Below are positions 1-7,569 of a stretch of DNA of 62,282 nucleotides, piece by piece; the stretch's first letter is position 1; every line of letters begins with the position of its first letter. The notes under the pieces were generated by a model. It saw only the letters and a list, made by a program, of their open reading frames with translations, searched no databases and was not told the DNA's origin. Made by a program: the position numbers and the translations under genes. Source of the DNA: DSUN01 sp035527715 (lineage in GTDB: Bacteria; Planctomycetota; PUPC01; DSUN01); the NCBI GenBank assembly GCA_035527715.1, contig DATKZY010000239.1, positions 1 to 62,282 on the forward strand, read 5' to 3'.

Positions 1-455
1 CTCCACAGAGAAAAGTGTACAGGAGCCACGCTCTGCGGCCTTCGTGCCGAAGGCACGTCAGGACGTAGCCGGCGGCTTCAGCCGCCGGACTCGGGTGGCA
101 GAATAGGCCCAGTCCCGAAGGGACGGCAGGAAGGCTTCCCGATGCGGGTTCTGCCGCCCCTTGCGGGGCTGACAGTTGGGAGCCGCCGGCGTTCCGGCGG
201 CTGAAGCCGCCGGCTACTTCCTGGCGTCCCTGCGGGACGAAGCCCGAGGAAATCCCGCCTCCCTATTGCGCGCCTTCCTCCGTGGAGCGGCACTAAGCCA
301 TGCTGGCATCTGGGCTTATGGCGGCTTACGATCTTTTACAAATTTTCACCCAACATTTTCGGGGGGCAATGCCGTTGTACAGGTAGAGGGGAGAGACTCT
401 CATCGTCCCGTCGTTTCCGAGCCTTCGCTTCCCCGGTTCTGCAGGAGTGAGCGCG
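1..455. repeat. Gene-free left end with inverted palindromic elements
   Basis: No convincing gene is seen here. Two copies of one palindrome, CCGGCGGC with a 4-base loop and GCCGCCGG, lie at 69-88 and 194-213. The flanking GTAGC/GCTAC shows that they are the same element in opposite orientation. Each could fold as a stable hairpin in RNA. They belong to the class of short GC-rich intergenic palindromes seen at many other gaps in this window. The rest, 217-455, shows nothing recognisable apart from the ribosome binding site of the gene that starts at 456. Confidence 0.6.
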
Positions 456-1148
456 ATGTGTCACGCCAGAAGCCATGTGTCCACAATGGTTTGCGGCCGC
501 TGCGGCGGCAGGAAGCCAGAAGCGGACTTCCGGCTGTCGCGGACCGGTCGGCGGCTGGCGCCCACATGCTGGGTCTGCCGCTACGTCGCGGCCAGGACCG
601 CTCGGGGCCGCCTCGCCGCCCTCCCCCGCGGCCCGTTCGGGTCGCGACCCATACGGCTCGACCCGGCTGAGCCGCCGGTGACCCGCGCCTGCCGCACGTG
701 CGGGCGGGAGAAGCCACTAGCCGAGTTCTACCTGTTCCGCTCGACGGGCCGCCGCCACTGTCGCTGCCGCCCCTGCACCCGCGCGGCGATGCGGCGCTAC
801 TACGCGGCGAACCGCGCGAAGGTGGTGGCCGCGCAACGCCGCTGGCGCGCGCAGGAGGACCCCGAGCAGCGGCTCGCGCGCGTCCACCGCACGCGCTCGC
901 GCCATCCCCGCGAGCAGGCGGTGCGGGACCGCACCTATCGCCTCCGCGTCCTGGGCGTGCTGGACCTCGCGGAGAACTGCGAGGACTGCGGAGGCCCGGC
1001 CCGCGATATCCACCACGAGGTCTACGGCGACGTGTTGTCGCTCGTCTCGTTGTGCCGGCGGTGCCACATGGCCCGCCACTTCCGCCGGTGGCGGCGGCAC
1101 GGCGGCGGGCCGGTGCGGTATCCGGAGGAGTATGAGCAGGAGATGTAA
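456..1148 (+). CDS. Zinc-ribbon / HNH-like small protein
   Basis: 230 residues, not recognised as a named family. Two CxxC zinc-ribbon-like units come first (CGRCGG near residue 13; CRTCGREK near 78 with CRCRPC after it), then an Arg-rich middle segment. The C-terminal part has CEDCGG, an HH pair (DIHHEVYGD) and CRRCHMARH, the metal-ligand layout of a degenerate HNH fold or treble-clef zinc finger. The ATG at 456 is chosen because AGGAG sits 8 bases upstream; a GTG at 447 is in frame. It lies alone, convergent with the rpsG end across a repeat-rich gap. DNA binding or nicking is an inference from the fold; a plain zinc-finger protein is equally possible. Confidence 0.55.
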   Translation: MCHARSHVSTMVCGRCGGRKPEADFRLSRTGRRLAPTCWVCRYVAARTARGRLAALPRGPFGSRPIRLDPAEPPVTRACRTCGREKPLAEFYLFRSTGRRHCRCRPCTRAAMRRYYAANRAKVVAAQRRWRAQEDPEQRLARVHRTRSRHPREQAVRDRTYRLRVLGVLDLAENCEDCGGPARDIHHEVYGDVLSLVSLCRRCHMARHFRRWRRHGGGPVRYPEEYEQEM

Positions 1149-1154
1149 CCGCAG

Positions 1155-1500
1155 ATGAACGCGGATGCACGCGGATGGGACAGTGGACGGTGGACAGAGC
1201 CTGGCCGAGGCCTCCGAGGGCACGCGGTTTTCCATGACACCGCGGGCGAGGCGCCGGCCTCGGAAGTGGTTGGAAAGCGGCATCGAGATGCCGCACTCCG
1301 AAGGGCTGGCGCATGCCGCCGGGCCCCAGCCGGGGACGGGGCGCGAGCCTTTGGGAGTGCGGCGGCCTGACGCCGCTTTCCGTGACGCCCCGGGCGAGGC
1401 GCCGGCTTCGGAAGTGGTTGGAAAGCGGCATCGAGATGCCGCACTCCGAAGGGCTGTCGCATGGCACCGGGCACGAGCCGGCGATGGGGCGGGAGACTGT
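1155..1500. repeat. Tandem and inverted REP-like palindromic repeats
   Basis: The gap between the HNH-like gene and rpsG is made of repeats. A GGAGTGCGGC...GCCGCTTTC palindrome with a variable inner stem occurs at 1353-1380, and in the opposite orientation at 1273-1302 and 1421-1450. The flanking blocks GGCGAGGCGCCGGC and GAAGTGGTTGGAAAGCGG are themselves duplicated about 150 bp apart. At 1149-1190 are CGCGGATG-type short repeats also found near 6960, 7130, 7330 and 11,640. Long reading frames across this block are by-products of GC-rich repeats. Confidence 0.7.
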
Positions 1501-1522
1501 GCAGAGAAGCGCCGCTCAGCCG

Positions 1523-1996
1523 CTACCACGCGTAGTGGGCGAATGCCTTGTTGGCCTCGGCCATGCGGTGGGTGTTCTCGCGCTGGGTGGCGGCGTGGCC
1601 CTCGTGCTTGTAGGCGTTGCACAACTCGTCGGCGAGGCGGATGTGCATGGGCTTGCCCTTGCCGCCCCGGGCGCCCTCGAGGATCCAGCGGAAGGCGAGG
1701 GCCATCTGGCGCTTGGGGGTGACGGGGACGGGGACCTGGTAGTTGGCGCCGCCGACGCGGCGGGAGCGCACCTCGACGGCGGGCTTGATGTTGGCGATGG
1801 CCGCCTCGAAGAATTTCAGGAACTCGATGCCCTGGTTGCGCTCCTCGATGAGCGCCGCGGCCTGGTAGAAGACGCGCTCGGCCGTGCTCTTCTTGCCGCA
1901 CTTCATGACGCAGTTGATGAACTTCCCGACCAGCATGCTGCGGTACTTCGGGTCGGGCTTGAGGAAGCGTTCGGTGGACTCGAACTTCTTGGCCAT
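1523..1996 (-). CDS. rpsG: 30S ribosomal protein S7
   Basis: 157 residues, the usual bacterial S7 length. S7 binds the 3' major domain of 16S rRNA, organises the head of the 30S subunit and forms part of the E site. The N-terminus reads MAKKFESTERFLKPDPKY, and the signature run KFINCVMKCGKKSTAERV follows at about 25-42. It is the last gene of the rpoC-rpsL-rpsG run, 66 bases after rpsL. No fusA or tuf follows, unlike the classic str operon: downstream lies only repeat sequence and a convergent gene. Confidence 0.96.
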   Translation of the reverse strand: MAKKFESTERFLKPDPKYRSMLVGKFINCVMKCGKKSTAERVFYQAAALIEERNQGIEFLKFFEAAIANIKPAVEVRSRRVGGANYQVPVPVTPKRQMALAFRWILEGARGGKGKPMHIRLADELCNAYKHEGHAATQRENTHRMAEANKAFAHYAW

Positions 1997-2062
1997 TCAA
2001 GGGCTCCGTATTGGGCAGCCACAGAGGACCGCCGGTGCATGGGCAGCCACACAGGGCTGCCC
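1997..2062. repeat. GGGCAGCC palindrome in the rpsL-rpsG gap
   Basis: The 66-base spacer between rpsL and rpsG contains two GGGCAGCCACA units. The second is followed by GGGCTGCCC, so GGGCAGCC and GGCTGCCC can pair into a hairpin. On the transcript strand this falls inside the operon, so it could stabilise the upstream message or reduce read-through into rpsG. There is no U-tract to suggest full termination. Confidence 0.55.
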
Positions 2063-2434
2063 CTACTTGGGCAACTTGCAGCCGTATTTGGAGCGCGAGC
2101 GCTTGCGGTCCTTGACGCCCGCGGCGTCGAGCGGGCCGCGGACGATGTGGTATCGGACACCGGGGAGGTCGCGGACGCGGCCGCCGCGGACGAGGACGAT
2201 GGAGTGCTCGTGGAGGTTGTGGCCTTCGCCCGGGATGTAGGCGGTGATCTCGCGGCCGTTGGAGAGGCGGACGCGGGCGATCTTGCGGAGGGCGGAGTTG
2301 GGCTTCTTGGGGGTGCGGGTGGTGACCTGGAGGCACACGCCGCGCTTCTGGGGGCAGCCCTCGAGGTCGGGGCGCTTGCTCTTGCGCCGCACGGGCTTGC
2401 GCCCGAGGCGAACCAGTTGCTCGATCGTGGGCAT
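2063..2434 (-). CDS. rpsL: 30S ribosomal protein S12
   Basis: 123 residues. S12 sits at the decoding centre of the 30S subunit and controls translational accuracy. The hallmark segments TPKKPNSALRK (41-51) and GEGHNLHEHS (69-78) are present. The second streptomycin-determining position reads GGRVRDLPG, so residue 88 is Arg where E. coli has Lys; Lys43 is unchanged. K88R is a known streptomycin-resistance substitution in other bacteria, so natural tolerance is a reasonable inference. It lies 18 bases after rpoC and is probably co-transcribed with it. Confidence 0.96.
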   Translation of the reverse strand: MPTIEQLVRLGRKPVRRKSKRPDLEGCPQKRGVCLQVTTRTPKKPNSALRKIARVRLSNGREITAYIPGEGHNLHEHSIVLVRGGRVRDLPGVRYHIVRGPLDAAGVKDRKRSRSKYGCKLPK

Positions 2435-2452
2435 GGGGTGTCCTTTCGAGGC

Positions 2453-5400
2453 TCAGGCGCTGGTCTCGGCGGGGCTTTCGCTGCCGCCGGGGGCCGGTGC
2501 GTTCGGGGCGTCGCCTTCGCCCGGGGCGCCGGGGGGCACGGGGGGCGGCGGGGCGATTTGCTTCTTTTCCATGCTCGACATGTAGTGCCGGGGGAAGCCG
2601 GTGCCGGCAGGGATGAGGTGGCCCAGGATGACGTTTTCCTTGAGGCCGCGGAGGTAGTCGGTGCGGCCCGCGAGGGCGGCCTCGGTGAGGACCTTGGTGG
2701 TTTCCTGGAACGAGGCGGCGGAGATGAAGCTTTCGCTCTGGAGTGCGGCCTTGGTGATGCCGAGGAGGAGCGGCTGGGCGCTGGACGCCTTGCCGCCCCT
2801 GGCGATCACGCGCTCGTTCTCGTGGCGGAAGCGCACCTTGTCCACGATGCTGCCGGGGAGGAGGCTGGTGTCGCCCACGTCGTCGCCGACTTTGACCTTG
2901 CGGAGCATCTGGCAGATGATGATGGCGATGTGCTTGTCGTCTATGATCTCGTTCTGGGAGCGGTAGACGCCCTGGATCTCGCGGAGGAGGTATTCCTGGA
3001 GGGCCTCGATGCCCTTGATGCGCAGGATGTCCTGGGGCACGAGCGGGCCGTCCACCAGGCGGTCGCCCGCCTTCACGTAGTCGCCGTCGTGGACGGTGAG
3101 GTGCTTGCCGTGGGGGACGAGGTGGGCGACGGTGTCGCCGGTGTCCTCGTTGGTGACGTTGATGATGCGCTTGCCGCGCTTGCGCTCGCCGAGGGTGACG
3201 CGGCCGGAGATCTCGCTGATGATGGCCGGGTCCTTGGGCTTGCGGGCCTCGAAGAGCTCGGTGACGCGGGGGAGGCCGCCGGTGATGTCCTGCACGCGCT
3301 GGATTTCGCGGGGGGTGCGGGCCAGGATGTCGCCGGGGTGGACCTCTTTGCCTTCCTCGACCATGATGTGGGCTTTTTCGGGGATGGAGTAGAGGCCGAG
3401 GGCGCGCCCTTCCTGGTCCACGACGGCGATCTGGGGGTGGAGGTCGCCCTTGTGTTCGATGACGATGCGGCGGCGGGAGCCGTGCTGGTCGACTTCCTCG
3501 CGGACGGTTTCGTCCTCGACGATGTCCTCGTAGCGGATGAAGCCGCCTATTTCGCTCAGGACGGGGGTGAAGTGGGGCTCCCAGGTGGCGAGGACGGTGC
3601 GGGGGGTGACCTGGAGGCCGTCCTTGATGCGGACGGAGGCGCCGAGCTTGACCTCGTAGCGGCGCAGCTCGTTGCCGCTGTCGTCTTCGAGGACGAGCGC
3701 TCCGTTGGGGTTCATGGCGAGGAGTTCGCCACTGCGGGTTTCGACGGTCTTGAGGTTGTAGTAGCGGATGCGCCCCTTGGATTCGGCGCGGATTTCGGGG
3801 GCGGCGAAGCCTGTGGCGGCGGTGCCGCCGTAGTGGAAGGTGCGCATGGTGAGCTGGGTGCCGGGCTCGCCGATGGACTGCGCGGCGATGATGCCGACGG
3901 CGAGCCCGTCCTCGGCGAGCTCGCCCGTCGAGAGGTCCATTCCGTAGCACTTGGCGCACACGCCGTGGGACGCCTCGCACATCATGGGGGAGCGGACGCG
4001 GAGGCTGGTGAGGCCCAGCTCCTCGATGCGCTGGGCGGCGGCGTCGGTGATGACCTCGCCCTCGCGGACGACGGGCTCGTTGGCGCGGCGGTCCACGATG
4101 GTATCGAGCGACACGCGGCCGTACAGGAGCTCGCCGATCGGGATGTCCACCTTGTCGCCCTTGTAGACGACGCTCTTGGTGACGCCGGCGACCGTGCCGC
4201 AGTCGAGCATGGTGACGACGGCGTTCTGGGCGACGTCGGCGAGCTTGCGGGTGAGGTAGCCGGATTCGGCGGTCTTGAGCGCCGTGTCGGCGAGGCCCTT
4301 GCGCCCGCCGTGGGTGGAGCTGAAGTACTCGAGGACGGGGAGACCCTCGCGGAAGTTGGACTTGATGGGGGTTTCGATGATCTTGCCGGAGGGCTTGGCC
4401 ATGAGGCCGCGCATGCCGGCGAGCTGGGTGATCTGCACGGCGTTGCCGCGGGCGCCGGATTCGAACATGGCCCAGATGGGGTTGAGGTAGGCGTGGCCTT
4501 CCAGGGTGTCGTTTCGCAGCTCGGCCATGAGCTCCTCGGTCACGCGGTCCTTGGCGTGGGTCCAGCGCTCGATGACGAGGTTGTAGCGCTCGCCGTCGGT
4601 GATCACGCCGCTGCGGTAGCGGCGGTCGATCTGCTCGACCTCTTTCTCGGTCTTTGCGATGATGTCGGCCTTCTTGGGCGGCATGCGCAGGTCGCGGGTG
4701 GAGATGGACAGCCCCGCGAGCGTGGCGTGGCGGAAGCCCAGCTCCTTGATCGTGTCGAGGAGCTCCAGGGTCGCGCCGCGGCCGAGGATGTGGTGGCAGT
4801 CGGCGATGATGTCGTTCAGGCGGCTCTTGTTCAGCGTCGTGTTGTAGAACGGGAGGCCCGTCGGGAGCATGGTGTTGAAGTAGACGCGTCCCGCCGTGGT
4901 CAGGACGAAGCCCCCGGGATATGGCGTGCTCTGCCCGTGCTGGTCCACGAGCGTCTCGCAGCCGGGCAGCCGCACGTAAACGCGGCTGTGGTAGTGCAGG
5001 GCATCGTAGCCGAGGCTGACCAGCACGTCGTCCGGGCTCGCGAAGCGCCGAAGCTGCTCGTCGCGCGTGCCGTCGGCGCGCATGCACGTCAGGTAGTAGC
5101 AGCCCAGCACGATGTCGAGGGACGGCGTGATGATGGGCCGCCCGTCGGCGGGAGAGAAGATCGAATTCGTGCTCATCATGAGGATGGTGGCTTCGGTCTG
5201 GGCTTCGATCGAGAGGGGCAGGTGGACGGCCATCTGGTCGCCATCGAAGTCGGCGTTGAACGCCTCGCACACGAGGGGGTGAATCTGGATGGCGTTCCCC
5301 TCGATGAGCACGGGCTCGAAGGCCTGGATGCCCATGCGGTGCAGGGTCGGCGCACGGTTGAGCAGCACGGGGTGCTCGCGAATGACCTCGTCGAGGATGT

Positions 5401-6619
5401 CCCAGACCTCCTCGTCCTTGCGCTCGAGCATGCGCTTGGCGCTCTTGATGGTGTCGACGAGGCCGGCCTCCTTGAGGCGGCGGATGATGAAAGGCTGGAA
5501 CAGCTCGAGGGCAATCTTCTTGGGCAGACCGCACTGGTGGAGCTTGAGCTCGGGGCCGACGACGATCACCGAGCGGCCCGAGTAGTCCACCCGCTTGCCC
5601 AGCAGGTTCTCGCGGAAGCGCCCGGGCTTGCCCTTGATCATGTCGGTGAGCGACTTCAGCGGGCGATTCGACGAGCCGAGCACCGCGTGCTTGCACCGCT
5701 CGTTGTCGAACAACGCGTCCACGCTCTGCTGGAGCATCCGCTTCTCGTTGCGGATGATCACCTCGGGGGCGTGCAGGTCGAGAAGCTTCTTGAGCCGGTT
5801 GTTCCGGTTGATCACGCGGCGGTACAGGTCGTTGAGGTCCGAGGTCGCGAAGTTCCCGCTCTCCAGCAGCACCAGCGGCCGCAGGTCGGGCGGAATCACC
5901 GGCACCACGTCGAGAATCATCCACTCCGCGCGATTCTTGGAGTCCCGGATCGCCTCGACCACTTTCAGGCGCTTCACGATGTCCTTCCGCCGCTGCTGCG
6001 ACGAGGTCTCCATCAGCTCGGCCCGCAGCTCCTTCGACAGCACGTCGAGGTCCAGCTTCTGGAGCAGCTTCCGCACGGCCTCGGCGCCCATGTCGGCGTC
6101 GAAGTCCTCGTACTTCGCCTTCAGGCGCTGGAACTCATCCTCGCCCAGGAGCTGCTTCTCCTGGATGCCCTCGGCCACCGCGCCCCCCGCCTCGACCACC
6201 ACGTATTCCTGGAAGTAGATGACCTTTTCCAGCGAGCTGACCTTCATGGCCAGCAGGTTGCCCATCCGGGAGGGCATGGACTTGAAGAACCAGATGTGCC
6301 CGACGGGCGCGGCCAGGTTGATGTGGCCCATCCGCTTCCGCCGCTCGCGCGAGTGAGTGACCTTCACCCCGCAACGGTCGCAGATAATCCCCTTGTGCTT
6401 CATCCCCTTGTACTTCCCGCAGAAGCACTCCCAATCGCGTTCCGGCCCGAAGATCCGCTCGCAGAACAGCCCGTCCTTCTCCGCGCGGTACGTGCGGTAG
6501 TTGATCGTCTCGGGCTTCTTCACCTCGCCGTAGGACCACGACCGAATCTCGTCGGGCGACGCGAGCGAAATGCTCACGGACTGGACTTCGTTCACGGTCT
6601 CATAGAAAGGAGTCGCCAT
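2453..6619 (-). CDS. rpoC: DNA-directed RNA polymerase subunit beta'
   Basis: 1388 residues, full length. The N-terminal zinc site has Cys65, Cys67, Cys80 and Cys83. The catalytic magnesium-binding loop NADFDGDQMAVH starts at residue 455, with Asp457, Asp459 and Asp461. The C-terminal jaw/clamp region is complete, followed by a short Pro/Ala-rich tail. Its start codon ATG is followed by MATPFYETVNEVQSV. Unlike nearly all bacteria, rpoC does not directly follow rpoB: 6.6 kb with cas9, a CRISPR array and restriction-modification debris separate them, and rpoC has its own promoter at 6694-6722. rpsL and rpsG follow closely. Confidence 0.97.
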   Translation of the reverse strand: MATPFYETVNEVQSVSISLASPDEIRSWSYGEVKKPETINYRTYRAEKDGLFCERIFGPERDWECFCGKYKGMKHKGIICDRCGVKVTHSRERRKRMGHINLAAPVGHIWFFKSMPSRMGNLLAMKVSSLEKVIYFQEYVVVEAGGAVAEGIQEKQLLGEDEFQRLKAKYEDFDADMGAEAVRKLLQKLDLDVLSKELRAELMETSSQQRRKDIVKRLKVVEAIRDSKNRAEWMILDVVPVIPPDLRPLVLLESGNFATSDLNDLYRRVINRNNRLKKLLDLHAPEVIIRNEKRMLQQSVDALFDNERCKHAVLGSSNRPLKSLTDMIKGKPGRFRENLLGKRVDYSGRSVIVVGPELKLHQCGLPKKIALELFQPFIIRRLKEAGLVDTIKSAKRMLERKDEEVWDILDEVIREHPVLLNRAPTLHRMGIQAFEPVLIEGNAIQIHPLVCEAFNADFDGDQMAVHLPLSIEAQTEATILMMSTNSIFSPADGRPIITPSLDIVLGCYYLTCMRADGTRDEQLRRFASPDDVLVSLGYDALHYHSRVYVRLPGCETLVDQHGQSTPYPGGFVLTTAGRVYFNTMLPTGLPFYNTTLNKSRLNDIIADCHHILGRGATLELLDTIKELGFRHATLAGLSISTRDLRMPPKKADIIAKTEKEVEQIDRRYRSGVITDGERYNLVIERWTHAKDRVTEELMAELRNDTLEGHAYLNPIWAMFESGARGNAVQITQLAGMRGLMAKPSGKIIETPIKSNFREGLPVLEYFSSTHGGRKGLADTALKTAESGYLTRKLADVAQNAVVTMLDCGTVAGVTKSVVYKGDKVDIPIGELLYGRVSLDTIVDRRANEPVVREGEVITDAAAQRIEELGLTSLRVRSPMMCEASHGVCAKCYGMDLSTGELAEDGLAVGIIAAQSIGEPGTQLTMRTFHYGGTAATGFAAPEIRAESKGRIRYYNLKTVETRSGELLAMNPNGALVLEDDSGNELRRYEVKLGASVRIKDGLQVTPRTVLATWEPHFTPVLSEIGGFIRYEDIVEDETVREEVDQHGSRRRIVIEHKGDLHPQIAVVDQEGRALGLYSIPEKAHIMVEEGKEVHPGDILARTPREIQRVQDITGGLPRVTELFEARKPKDPAIISEISGRVTLGERKRGKRIINVTNEDTGDTVAHLVPHGKHLTVHDGDYVKAGDRLVDGPLVPQDILRIKGIEALQEYLLREIQGVYRSQNEIIDDKHIAIIICQMLRKVKVGDDVGDTSLLPGSIVDKVRFRHENERVIARGGKASSAQPLLLGITKAALQSESFISAASFQETTKVLTEAALAGRTDYLRGLKENVILGHLIPAGTGFPRHYMSSMEKKQIAPPPPVPPGAPGEGDAPNAPAPGGSESPAETSA

Positions 6620-6693
6620 GACTACGGACCCCCTGGGGTTCCAGGAACGGTCACTTCCCGCACGCCAATTGTGGCTACGGACCTGAATAGAAT

Positions 6694-6722
6694 ATTATAC
6701 TTGCAAAGCCAGTGCCATTCAA
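6694..6722 (-). promoter_or_regulatory. Promoter of rpoC-rpsL-rpsG
   Basis: On the minus strand TTGAAT (6722-6717), a 17-base spacer and a perfect TATAAT (6699-6694) point at rpoC, about 75 bases upstream of its start codon. It would give rpoC a transcription start of its own after the separation from rpoB. Confidence 0.75.
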
Positions 6723-6739
6723 GCCAAATTCTTGCGCTT

Positions 6740-7346
6740 TTCCCCGCCCCGCCCCGCCTGGGCGCCGCCCCCCCACAAAGCCGAGACCCGAACACCCAAC
6801 ACCCAACACCGAGCACCAAGCCCCGATCGATCTCCACCACGGAGGACACTGAGGGCACTGAGACAAGCCACAGAGGAGAAGGGGCGCGAGGGGCCATGAA
6901 ACGTGCGTCAGCCTGTCGGAGTGCGGCGGCCCGACGCCGCTTTCTCGAAGGACCCACCGCGGATTACGCGGATGGGCGCGGATAGGAGAGAAGAGTCTCA
7001 CGCAGAGGCGCAGAGGGGACCCAAGAGAGCCAGCAGAGAAGAACGTGCGCGAGGGGCCATGAAACGTGCGTCAGCCTGTCGGAGTGCGGCGGCTCGACGC
7101 CGCTTTTTCGAAGGACCCACCGCGGACTACGCGGATGGGCAGGGAGGGCAGAACGAGCGCCCGCGTAAGACGCGAACGACGCGAAACCGACACTTCACCA
7201 CAGAGAACACTGAGGGCACAGAGACAAGCCACAGAGAAGAAGGGGCGCGAGGGGCCATGAAACGTGCGTCAGCCTGTCGGAGTGCGGCGGCCCGACGCCG
7301 CCTTTTCGAAGCACCCACCGCGGACTTCGCGGATGGGCACGGATGA
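6740..7346. repeat. Three imperfect ~150-bp tandem repeats upstream of rpoC
   Basis: This 600-bp stretch holds no gene. Three diverged copies of one unit begin near 6842, 7000 and 7196. Each has a GAGGACACTGAGGG- or CACAGAG-type low-complexity lead, then GCGAGGGGCCATGAAACGTG, the palindrome GGAGTGCGGC...GCCGC (6917-6944, 7080-7106, 7278-7304), and an ACCCACCGCGGA...GCGGATGGGC tail. The palindrome is the same element as that near 1353. Reading frames called across the block simply translate the repeats. Confidence 0.8.
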
Positions 7347-7378
7347 AGGCCGCCTCCCCGCGAAACACGAGAAAGGCT

Positions 7379-7488
7379 AAAAGAAGCCGCAGGCCGTTTG
7401 TGCGGGCTGCGGCGGTCGCCAAAAGGCGCTTGCCTGCGAATCTTTCGCCTTGTTATGGTAAGACGCAGGCAGGGATCGGATACAATCC
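7379..7488 (-). ncRNA. Predicted tracrRNA for the type II-C system
   Basis: On the minus strand an anti-repeat begins at 7486. Its first 20 bases (7486-7467) pair perfectly with one end of the CRISPR repeat. CCATAAC (7458-7452) pairs with the other end (GTTGTGG, one G-U pair), with a central bulge between. Downstream are hairpins GCGAA-AGA-TTCGC and CGCC-TTTT-GGCG. A 7-bp stem GCCGCAG/CTGCGGC (7413-7386) followed by TTCTTTT (7385-7379) is an intrinsic terminator. The predicted RNA is about 110 nt and starts just before the anti-repeat. The layout, with AAGGC directly after the anti-repeat, matches the Neisseria type II-C tracrRNA. Function is inferred from complementarity. Confidence 0.85.
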
Positions 7489-7494
7489 AACCTC

Positions 7495-7522
7495 AATATA
7501 CCACTTTACACGGGCTTGTCAA
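7495..7522 (-). promoter_or_regulatory. tracrRNA promoter
   Basis: The minus strand has a consensus TTGACA (7522-7517), a 16-base spacer and TATATT (7500-7495). Initiation about 7 bases downstream (near 7488) would place the RNA 5' end immediately before the anti-repeat, which supports the tracrRNA call. Confidence 0.8.
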
Positions 7523-7533
7523 CATGATATTCT
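7505..7533 (+). promoter_or_regulatory. Possible cas9 promoter, overlapping the tracrRNA promoter
   Basis: On the plus strand TTTACA (7505-7510), 17 bases, TATTCT (7528-7533) lies 36 bases before the cas9 ATG. It is weaker than the tracrRNA promoter and overlaps it face-to-back, so the two transcripts may compete for RNA polymerase. Confidence 0.45.
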
Positions 7534-7569
7534 CGCCTCGCCACACACCAACTACGGGGGGCCTTAACC

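Noticed and set aside
6733..6743. TTGCGCTTTTC, an 11-base match to the rpoB 3' end, just upstream of the rpoC promoter
   Set aside because: Tempting as a third rpoB-end remnant, but 11 bases without flanking similarity is too short to separate from chance.
1313..6985. Very long plus-strand open frame opposite rpoC, rpsL and rpsG
   Set aside because: Shadow frame caused by high GC at third codon positions; the minus-strand genes are unmistakable.
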